Assembly (NCBI GenBank): GCA_949130485.1
Contig: OX422203.1
Location: forward strand, 691,501-755,500
Reading direction: 5' to 3'
From: Agelas oroides
Lineage: Eukaryota > Porifera > Demospongiae > Agelasida > Agelasidae
Length of the DNA stretch: 64,000 bases
Part shown: piece after piece, positions 42,965 through 52,100 of the stretch
Position numbering within the stretch: the stretch's first letter is position 1
Layout of the letters: the number at the start of each line of letters is the position of its first letter
Position numbers and translations under genes: made by a program
The notes under the pieces: model-generated
What the model saw: only the letters and a program-made list of their open reading frames with translations
Told to the model about the DNA's origin: nothing
Database searches by the model: none

Positions 42965-43498
42965 ATGTCCGCAAGAAACGAGCGAAGTACAAGCAGAACT
43001 ACCTGCGAAACAAAGGGGAAAAAAAGGCAAGCGTCCCGTAATAATTACTGGAAGGACCCGGAGAAACACAGGGCATCTTCCCGGGCGTCCTCCCATGCCT
43101 GTTATTGGAAGGACCCTGAGACGAAAAGGGCGTCTTCTCATGCCTGTTGTTGGAAGGACCCTGAGACGAAAAGGGCGTCTTCCCATACCTGTTATTGGAA
43201 GGACCCTGAGACGAAAAGGGTGTCCTCCCATGCCTGTTATTGGAAGGACCCTGAGACGAAAAGGGCGTCCTCCCATACCCGTTATTGGGAGGACCCTGAG
43301 ACCAAAAGGGCATCTTCCAGGGCATCCTCCCATACCCGTTATTGGGAGGACCCTGAGAAAGGAAGGGCAGCTTCCCGCGTATCCTCCCATAGTAGTTATT
43401 GGAGGAACCCTGACAAAAAAAGGGCAGCAGCTCGTATGACTAATTTGAAGGCTGCAAAAGCCAAGCTCAAGTGGTATAGATGGTACTATGCCAGCTAG
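42965..43498 (+). CDS. Basic 15/19-residue repeat protein
   Basis: 177 residues from an ATG at 42965 to TAG at 43498 in one exon. An earlier in-frame GTG at 42941 exists but is unlikely to be used. About eight tandem units of the form YWKDPETKRASSHAC occur, some extended by RASS to 19 residues. The last unit drifts to YWRNPDKKRAAAR and then a basic tail. Cys and His recur at the end of each unit. The repeat is almost identical at DNA level in the middle, so it expanded recently. From memory, DPEKKR-type repeats are frequent in sponge proteins, but I cannot search. No function can be assigned. It could be a fragment of a longer repeat-bearing gene. Confidence 0.55.
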   Translation: MSARNERSTSRTTCETKGKKRQASRNNYWKDPEKHRASSRASSHACYWKDPETKRASSHACCWKDPETKRASSHTCYWKDPETKRVSSHACYWKDPETKRASSHTRYWEDPETKRASSRASSHTRYWEDPEKGRAASRVSSHSSYWRNPDKKRAAARMTNLKAAKAKLKWYRWYYAS

Positions 43499-45426
43499 TG
43501 TTTTAACCATCAAGTACTTCATATGACTTAGAACACTAGCCACTGATATTCAATTTCAAGTTTTATTGTCAACTTTCACATTTCAAATTTGCTTGTTATA
43601 GTCATTTACATGCATATAGTACACATACAATGTTTACTGCGAGTTGATGGTAGCACTTTGGCTGGTGTCTTCTTAACATCCTCCTTTTGTGCTGTGCCTG
43701 AGTCTTCATATTCCTCCAACGAAGCAAGTGGCAGCCTATTGGTAGCTTGGTATACTCAAACTCTAGTAGCACCGAGTCAACAGTGCATGGCTTCATTCCA
43801 AACTTCTGCACTAGAGGTGGCCACAGAACTGGCGGTTGTTCAGCTCCACAGACCCCTATGCGTTCGTTTCAAACCCATTTAGACTATAGCTACTCACCAT
43901 CAAACAGTTCTGTAATGGGGTCTTACGACTCAATACTCTGGTGACAGTCTATGGAGAGTTTTTCGGTGAACCCATTAGTAGTCCACGTGAAATGAGCACA
44001 GGATTTATAAGCTTGCATGCAAAGCCTTATTAAACTCATCTGCTTTTCACTTGGTTTTTATGAGGCTTTGCTTGGACTGTACTTCTAAACCCCCCGAAGT
44101 TTGATGTTTGGATTGACGATTTCACTTCAAAGTGTTTGAATTTATGACAATTCTTAGCTCTTTCTACTATCATACTGTACACACCATGCATCTTCCCCTC
44201 GGCCTACCCTCCCATGTCACTTCTCTCTTACCATTCCTAAACCAAAAAAAAAAACAAAGCAAACAAGTCACAAAAAAGTTTTCTCAATGAAAACAAGCAC
44301 ATGTAGGGATGGAACCCTCAAAAACCAACCAAACAAGATAGGAACAACACCACAATACTTTTACACCATCCCTACATCTTGTGCCATTTTGCCAACCACG
44401 TACACCACAAAAACCTTCAAATTTAAGTTTTTAGGGTTTGTGCTTTTAGTTTAGTTATAGTTTAGAAAATCTTTTGGTTTAGTTTAGTTCTAGTTTTCCG
44501 GTTTTACAAAATTTTTAGTTAGTTATAGTTTCAACCACTGAAACTCTAAAACCCCTTACTAAAAGGTATTTAGTTACACTTGTTGTTGAAAACAGGCTGT
44601 ATTCTGTTTTAGTACAGTTACGGTTTCTTCTTGTACGTCCTTGGACGTTTTAGTTACAGCCCCCAAGTTAGCAAGAAATTTAAGTTGCACTTTTGGTTAA
44701 CTAAATTTTAAAAAGGCCATACTAAAATATATTTAGTTAAAGTTATAGTTAACTAAAACAACACTGCACACCAGCTACACCCACAAACCAACAAACAACC
44801 TTTCTCCCTACAACTAGCTACCTACCCCACAAACCCTTCAAACACACCACCATGTCGTTAACTACGGACCGACCCAGTACTGCTCACACCACAGCCTTCA
44901 CTTACAAGACAACCCTTACCTGCCATGCCCAGCAGCTACAAAAGCCCACAACATACGCAACCCACTCCAACATGCCACACAGACTCAGCACTGATCTTGC
45001 ACCCCACAGCTTGTACATATTAAACTAGCTAACCATGCCTGCCACACTCAACCGTAACAAAGTTACAGCCACCCACAACACAACGCACTCTCCATACACA
45101 ACAACGTGCACTACACACCCAGTACTGCTCGTTCCACAGGCTTCCATGCCCAAGACAACCCTTCTGTGCACACAAGTAACAAACACAATGCATAGTCGGC
45201 AAAATGGCACAAGATGTAGGGATGGTGTAAAAGTATTGTGGTGTTGTTCCTATCTTGTTTGGTTGGTTTTTGAGGGTTCCATCCCTACATGTGCTTGTTT
45301 TCATTGAGAAAACTTTTTTGTGACTTGTTATATAAAGCTTGCTCAACCCATGCAATCATGCAGTATTATACAAAAAAGAGCATATCATATTACAAAATAG
45401 TTTGAGGCCCTGCCATGATATCATAG
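43499..45426. other. Intergenic region with TIR element
   Basis: 3' flank of the repeat-protein ORF, then a 1.07-kb inverted-repeat element (44263-45328). Short ORFs at 43589-43882 (+) and 43602-43811 (-) overlap each other and resemble nothing I know. Confidence 0.65.
44263..45328. mobile_element. 1.07-kb terminal-inverted-repeat element
   Basis: About 130-bp near-perfect inverted repeats, 44263-44394 and about 45199-45328, both starting ACAAGTCACAAAAAAG at the outer edge. Inside each arm GTAGGGATGG and CCATCCCTAC form a second palindrome. The roughly 800-bp interior is AT-rich, with a TTTAGTTATAGTT-type stretch and a CCACAA-rich stretch, and has no transposase ORF. It is non-autonomous. 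The target duplication is unclear. Confidence 0.85.
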
Positions 45427-48400
45427 TTACTGTTTTTTGCTATGTTCTTTACAGGTATACTCCACAATCAATCGCTTTTCGCCTTTAGCATTGCGACAGT
45501 GGAGTCTTCCAAAGACTTCATCATTCACTGGGATCTTGCATTGCTGTTGGCCGACACATGCCATTTCCACTACCCTTTTGCTGCTTCCAGCGTGGCACTC
45601 CCCCTGCGTGTGAGAGAAACAACCCCTCTCTGCCTCAGGACTCCCATATGAGGCCCAACCCACACTGCCGATCACCTGGGTAGAGTTACAATGTAGCCAT
45701 AGGGTTCCACCCTTCTTTGAATCAAGGCATTTCCTCTCTGGAGCCTCCCCACGCATCATGAAGCTGTAGCTGCCAGAGCCCAGGTCCACCTTTAGGGCAT
45801 CCGAGTGAGGAGTCCACTGTGCAGAGAGCACACCTTCCACTGCTCCCACCATCCTCCCCTCACCCCACATCAGTTCATCACCTTCCCACACCTTCAGTTG
45901 CCTTTTACCATAGGCAGGGAGAAACACGGCTCCCTTGCTTCCAACTGGAATATTCACGTCTACTTGGATTGAGCTGAACTTGTAGTCTGGTTTGTCTGTT
46001 CCCTCAGTCTGGCACTGCACGGCCACCGAGAGCCACTTTGTCACACCAGGGCATGGGTCACCCCAAAAGTCTGCATCTGTGGGTACCTGACATTTGTTCT
46101 TGCCAAGGCACAACTTCTCAACAACTGTGACAGACTCTTCTACATGACAACCACCTCTCCTGTGATAGCCACAATGCCCAGTGGGGTTCCCAAATGAAGC
46201 AAAGAGGATGTCTACAATGGTCCCTTCCTTTCCACAGGATACCTCTAAACCGTTGTGTTTGGGAAGACCAGGGTTGATGGAAGATCGGTCTTCGGGAGAT
46301 TTGGCACACTGGATCCCACCATTACGTTGCCAGGACATGCTGATGGGTTTGGGGTTCTCCAGGCTAACCGAGGCATGAGAGAGATCTAGTGTCCTGGCTG
46401 GGTGGAAGTGGATCTCATTGAACCCATAGCTTCCTTCTGGCATGCTTAGTCCAACCATGTGTGTCATCATCCACCCACTTACACTCGAGAACATGTGATG
46501 GTTCCTCGAATCCATTCCTGATGACCCGTTGAAGGAGTTCCACAGCTCCCAGATTGCTGTGGCAGGTTCAAAGGGGTTGTTGAGCATGAATCCCCAACTG
46601 GGATAGTCCTCCTGTTTCACAACCTCCAAAGCCAAATCGTGCTGGTCAAGCTGTGACAGGACAGGAAGAAGGAACTTAGTTCCAACAATGCCAGCTGTGA
46701 TGTGCGTGTTGTCTGGTCCTGTGAGTTGGTTCAGGAATGATTTGACAACACTGTCTTTCTTATCACTGGGAACGATACCCAGAGCCAGGGGAAGGACATA
46801 GGTAATCTGAAGACCATCCAAGTACATCCCAGTACTTGTGTTGAAAAAGGCTTTGTTAAATGACTCTGATTGCTGTGTGAATGCTGCCTGATATAAATCA
46901 GCATCCATTGAATGGCCAAGAGCTGTAGCTATCTCTTGAGCTTGCTTGATGTTTGTCAGGAGGCTGAATGCTGAAGTAAAGCTGGAGTTCACTTTCGGGT
47001 AAGGTGGAGGGGGAACCCAGTCACCATATTCATAGAAAATGTTACCAATTCCACTAGTAGAGATGTTGGACAACCACGACTGTATATAGCTCTGCAGAGC
47101 TGGGTAGAACTTTGCTGCAGTATCCAGATCACCATAGTATTTGTATAGCACCCAGATGATCTGTGGCAATGCTGCACCCCATGTAGGATCACCAGGCCGT
47201 TTTCCATTACGAACATAGGGAACAATGTCAGGAACTGCGCCATTCACTTGCTCATCTTCTATTAGCTGCAGGTAGTGTGGATAAAAAGCCTCCATGTGGA
47301 AGTTAAGAGCCATGGAATCAGAAGAGAGCCCTGCATCTCCCATCCACCCCAGCCTCTCGTCTCTCTGATCACAGTCAGTGGGCACACTCATCAGATTTGA
47401 CAGTTGTCCTCGTAGTACGGCATCTTGGATAGAGTTCAGGAAGGGATTAGAAGTGTTTAGTTTACCATTTGGCTTCAGATTGGAGTGGATGATCACCTTT
47501 GTAATGTCTGCAGTTGTTAGGGTTCTCGGATAGCCACTCACCTGTGCATAACGAAAGCCATGGTAGGTGAAGGAGGGCTGGTATGTTTCTGCAACACCAT
47601 CAGAGGTATAAATATCTGTAGCTCTTGCATTGTTAAGATTGGCATAATAGAGTGATCCATCTGTAGGACCATAGGGAGGATGTGTTTTGACCTCTGCATG
47701 GTTGATCTGCACAGTGGCAAGTTTAGGAAGGTCTTTTACATTCAGTCTGCACACACCTGCACAATTGTTTCCAAAGTCCACAATCTGTTTGTCTAGGTCA
47801 GACTTAAGAGGATAGATATCCACAGCCATCTCTGTTCCTATTTCCACAATCGGAGGAATAGTAGGAAGATACATCTGTCCATAGGGACCATCAGTTACAA
47901 TTGCCTTCATGGAAGTTGATGGGTCCTGTTTCATTGAAGCATTGTAAATTTCGCCATTATAGATGGAGTCATAAGTGTAATTCGATGAGATACAGTTCCA
48001 GTCTTCATTACTAGCAAACAAAGCACTGCTTCTGTTGGAATAGGTCACATTCAGAATAACCCTCAGCACTCGAGCGACACCATCAGGTACTGGTGGAGGT
48101 GGATCCATTGGATCGTATGCATCTCCACTAGTATTTCTCCACCCTATTCCAAGAATGACCTCAATGAGGGACTGATCAGCTAGCTGGACTTCCTCAGTCA
48201 CAGAGTATGCCACGTAGGGTACTCGAACTTCGTAGTTTGTCCACCCAGGTGTGAGTGCTATGGGAGGGTCGGAACGAGAATTGAGGTCTTGCCCATTCAT
48301 GGATACCTTGAAAAACCCCAGTCCTGAAATGAATAGCGTGGCTTGAGTTACATGGTTCCCTGGGCCCACTGCAAAGGTCTGGTAGAAGAGGGGAGCATTA

Positions 48401-48876
48401 GTGATGTTGTTGGGGGCAGCAATCCATTTTGAACTCTCCCACAGCTTTGGGTCGAGAATTCCCATCATAAAGTGCCCAGTTTCCTCGCTTTCGGCAGACT
48501 TCCACTCGTGATCCCACCAACGCACCTTCCAATAGTAGCGGGCGCCACTCTCCAAGGGAGGACCAACATACTTAACGCTGTTTTCCTGGCTTGGCACTGT
48601 ACCTGAGTCCCACAGTATGTTGTTAAGTGTCCAGTCTCTCCCGACTCTGACTCGGAAAGCCTTTTGCTGCACACATCTCCCGCTGTGTGCCACGGTCCAC
48701 GAAAGCCTGGGAGTTGGATTGTCTGTAACAAACAGCGATTGCTTCGAAGGCAGTCCCACGAGATTCTTTTCGCATTGGAGGTTGAAAGGAGGGAGGGGCT
48801 CACTTGCAATTGCAGCGAGCTGTAGAAAAGCGACTACGAGAACGTGTAGCGATATAACAACTATCGCTGTCGCCAT
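45427..48876 (-). CDS. Secreted GH78 alpha-L-rhamnosidase with two SUEL lectin domains, copy 2
   Basis: 1149 codons in one frame, about 96 percent identical to copy 1 by eye, with the same signal peptide, GH78 barrel motif (DCDQRDERLGWMGDA) and two SUEL domains. Differences are clustered. They include the loop near residue 255 (YDPMDPPPPVPDG here, LRDSPPPTPDT in copy 1), NNARAT against RSALQT, PDIVPYVRNGKRPGDPT against PDVVPFYRYGSRPADPS, and SYIQSWLSN with FYEYG against KYIEFMLSK with YCYYG. The lectin half is nearly unchanged. The C-terminus extends to EHSKKQ. Flanking DNA is not clearly shared, so the duplication or later conversion seems limited to the coding region. It diverges from CPT1 over 286 bp. 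Confidence 0.92.
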   Translation of the reverse strand: MATAIVVISLHVLVVAFLQLAAIASEPLPPFNLQCEKNLVGLPSKQSLFVTDNPTPRLSWTVAHSGRCVQQKAFRVRVGRDWTLNNILWDSGTVPSQENSVKYVGPPLESGARYYWKVRWWDHEWKSAESEETGHFMMGILDPKLWESSKWIAAPNNITNAPLFYQTFAVGPGNHVTQATLFISGLGFFKVSMNGQDLNSRSDPPIALTPGWTNYEVRVPYVAYSVTEEVQLADQSLIEVILGIGWRNTSGDAYDPMDPPPPVPDGVARVLRVILNVTYSNRSSALFASNEDWNCISSNYTYDSIYNGEIYNASMKQDPSTSMKAIVTDGPYGQMYLPTIPPIVEIGTEMAVDIYPLKSDLDKQIVDFGNNCAGVCRLNVKDLPKLATVQINHAEVKTHPPYGPTDGSLYYANLNNARATDIYTSDGVAETYQPSFTYHGFRYAQVSGYPRTLTTADITKVIIHSNLKPNGKLNTSNPFLNSIQDAVLRGQLSNLMSVPTDCDQRDERLGWMGDAGLSSDSMALNFHMEAFYPHYLQLIEDEQVNGAVPDIVPYVRNGKRPGDPTWGAALPQIIWVLYKYYGDLDTAAKFYPALQSYIQSWLSNISTSGIGNIFYEYGDWVPPPPYPKVNSSFTSAFSLLTNIKQAQEIATALGHSMDADLYQAAFTQQSESFNKAFFNTSTGMYLDGLQITYVLPLALGIVPSDKKDSVVKSFLNQLTGPDNTHITAGIVGTKFLLPVLSQLDQHDLALEVVKQEDYPSWGFMLNNPFEPATAIWELWNSFNGSSGMDSRNHHMFSSVSGWMMTHMVGLSMPEGSYGFNEIHFHPARTLDLSHASVSLENPKPISMSWQRNGGIQCAKSPEDRSSINPGLPKHNGLEVSCGKEGTIVDILFASFGNPTGHCGYHRRGGCHVEESVTVVEKLCLGKNKCQVPTDADFWGDPCPGVTKWLSVAVQCQTEGTDKPDYKFSSIQVDVNIPVGSKGAVFLPAYGKRQLKVWEGDELMWGEGRMVGAVEGVLSAQWTPHSDALKVDLGSGSYSFMMRGEAPERKCLDSKKGGTLWLHCNSTQVIGSVGWASYGSPEAERGCFSHTQGECHAGSSKRVVEMACVGQQQCKIPVNDEVFGRLHCRNAKGEKRLIVEYTCKEHSKKQ

Positions 48877-49162
48877 TCTTTTCCACCACAGACATGACTT
48901 TTTGTGGCATCATATTATCTATGGTGGCATGTGACCCGGGGATCGGAAATATTAAATGACCGGCCGCAGCCGCCAGCGCGGCCGCAGGGCGCGCGCAAAT
49001 TTGACCAAAGGTGACCTTTTAGCACTGGCCGCACCCCATTTTGGGTGTGGTCAGCGGGACTATAACCAACCTGGCCGGCTTCGTACGTAGTACACCACTA
49101 TTAGTGAAAGAACAAACAAGCTACACGATCGAGTGTGAGTGCAGTATAACTCGTTTGGAACA
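48877..49162. promoter_or_regulatory. Candidate bidirectional promoter, rhamnosidase 2/CPT1
   Basis: A 286-bp, locally GC-rich gap (GCGGCCGCAGGGCGCGCGC near 48977-48995) between divergent start codons. It is a possible small CpG island. The call rests on geometry and composition. Confidence 0.45.
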
Positions 49163-52100
49163 ATGGCAAACTTCATTCTCGCCGGAGGCATAGGTGCGCT
49201 GCTCAACTGCGCACTGTTCTCCCACTTGTCGTCGCTCTCCACCGAAAACCTTCTTCAGGAGATGTTCATCCAGCCTCTCTCCGCGCTGCGTCCCGTCGTG
49301 TTCGGTTTTTTTGGAGGGACCCTGCTGTTACTGGTGTGGAACTTTTTGAAGGCGAGGGTCGTGCGGTTTTTGCTAGATTACAACGGCTGGTTTCTGCACC
49401 CCAAGCGACCAATCAACAAAGTAAGTCCGTTTGTTTACGTACGTAACTAAGTGGGTTAGATATTACATGTACAGAAGAAGAGGGAAGCGTATGATGAGCC
49501 CTTTTGTGAAGGTAAGAGTAGCAGTGCCTGGCCGGGGCAAGAAGAAAAATAGTTGCAAAACAAATGCAACAAACAAAACGAGTCAGATTTGTTGGTGATG
49601 CTTTTAGTGATTTTAAAAAAAAATTTTCAATTGCACTTTTTGTTTTTCTCATTAGGTATGGTATTTTCTCATAATTGCTTTCCTTGGTCGCAAGCCCCGC
49701 AACGCAGGCAAGTATACTGACTTTATGCCCTCCTATCCCGTGCCACCTCTCAAGGACACCTGCAACAAGTAAGAGTTTTGATCAATCTTGCCAAGCAAGA
49801 GAAACGATTCTGATGGACGCGTCTTTCACTTACTGCGTACCCTTGAATACACTGTTACTTTCTGTGTGCTCCAGGTATCTTGACAGTGTACGTCCGTTGC
49901 TTACTCCTGAAGAGTACAAAGAAACAGAGGCGGTGAGTACCTAAAGCAACTAGCTTGAGCTGTTGCTTTGTTAAGTGTCAAAACATCTTAGGACGGGTAC
50001 TATGCCACTTGCAGCCTCATACCCAGACTCGTTCATGCAGAATGAGAAAATGAGCCTGGGTACGAGGCTACAGCATTTACCTGTAGAACTACGTTGACTG
50101 TTTGATTCTGTTTTGAGCACAGTTCCAAGTGCTTCCATGGGTGAAATTTTAGGGGACTAACCCTTGTTCTTAGTCTCAAGGTAAAACCTAGGAATGGGGT
50201 TACAATCAGTCATAGCTCTTATCTCGTGTAGGCTGTGGATGAATTTATGAAGAAAGAAGGTCGAAAGTTGCAGTGGGTCTTGACATACAGGTTTGTTCTA
50301 CTACCAAGTGTGGGTAACCATCTTTGCTTGTAAACATGGTCACATGACATACAGGTTTGTTCTACTACCAAGTGTGGGTAACCATCTTTGCTTGTAAACA
50401 TGGTCACATGACAACTGGTCACATGACAACTGAAAGGTCACTGAATTCTGGGCATGTCGTTTCTGTTTGCAAGCAACTTGTCAACAGAGGGGTCAATGGA
50501 TTCAGAGTATGTTTTATGCCTGCACCCATAGTGCTCACAATGCTTCCTATTTTCTCTGCTGCAATTCTTCTAATGAAATCTCCCAGGCCTTCCCCCTCCA
50601 TGCAATCTCCCAGGCCTTCCCCCTCCATGCAATCAACTGCTGGAACAGGTAAAGGCCTGGGAACAAGGCTACTAAAATTCTTGGAAAGGGCTAGCAACAG
50701 AATTCACTGACCTTCACCATCCAGTAGAAATCAACAGGATCCTTATGAATTCACAAGCTTGGAATGTTGGAAGATAACATCCATGGTTTAAAATTGATTT
50801 CAACAGAGGTCAGGTCATGAAGTTCATCCTGAATCTTGTTTGAAGAAGAAGGGGAGTGTCCGTTTCTACTGAACACGCATAGGTCACCAATTTCAGAGTT
50901 AGGAAGCTAAAAACATTTGGGGTGGGGGGAGTGTGTTTCTATGAGTAGAGGTCAATAATTTCTCCGAGTATGGAAGATACATACCACATTTGAAAATAGC
51001 TCTCAGCAGGGGTCACTAAATTCAGAGACTGGGAATATTAAATATTTTTTTTGGTGGGTGGGGAGTGATGCGTTTCTTTTGAATTTTGTTAGGCAGAGGT
51101 CAATAATTTCCAAGAATAGAAAATACATTTCACAACAAAACTGAGTTCTCAACCAAGGTCACTTAAAAAGTGTGGGAGCTCCCCCTGAATCCTGTTTGGG
51201 GGGTGCTGAATACTGTAATGCAGAGGTCAACAATTTCCAAGTATGGAAGATACATTCCACATTAATAATGTGGTCTCAACCAAGGTCACTTAATTCAAAG
51301 TGTGGGAGCTCCCCCTGAATCCTGTTTGGGGGGTGCTGAATACTGTAATGCAGAGGTCAACAATTTCCAAGTATGGAAGATACATTCCACATTAATAATG
51401 TGGTCTCAACCGATCGCCGAGGTCACTGAATTCAAAGCATGGGGATACTGAAGTGTGTTTGCAAGCAACAAACTGTATAGTTTGTTCAATTCATAACATT
51501 GTGATGGCGTGTGTGGGCACTGGTATTTTTATCACACCCCCAAAACAGGTATGTGACCTCAGAGTTAAACTCGCACCAGTCACCTTTATGTTTTAGGGTT
51601 GCCTAGTTGGAACAATGTAATGGCATGCGCAATAATACCCCTGGAACGTATGTGACTGTTCTGGTTGGCTCAGTGCAGGGAAATGAACCGTTGCACTTTG
51701 AAACAGAAACTAACTCAGCATGTTCCCTAAATTAAGCCAGCCAATGTTAGTTCACATTTGGGTTATGAATGAGTGGTTCGTGTCTACGTGTGTGTACAGG
51801 CTATGAGTGAGAGTTGACTTGTGTGTTTGTGTGTTCAGGTCTTGGCGGATGCGCAACTGGTTGGCAGATTGGTGGAGGGACTTTATTTATCTGAAGCAAA
51901 GAAAACCCATTCCCTGTGAGTTGTGCATACAACATAGCATGCATAGACCTATGTCAGGCTAAGTTAATTTGTAAAGTTTAACTACCGTGTTTATGGAAAT
52001 CTTGTAATAAAAAAATATGCATGCAGCTGCATGAAGAGACGGTGCTTTCGAAGATTCTCTACCACTTTAGGAGGAAGGCCAGCCATCTGACTGCATTCTG

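Noticed and set aside
43589-43882. Short ORFs on both strands near 43.7 kb
   Set aside because: They overlap each other, start with non-ATG or lack context, and show no recognisable motif.
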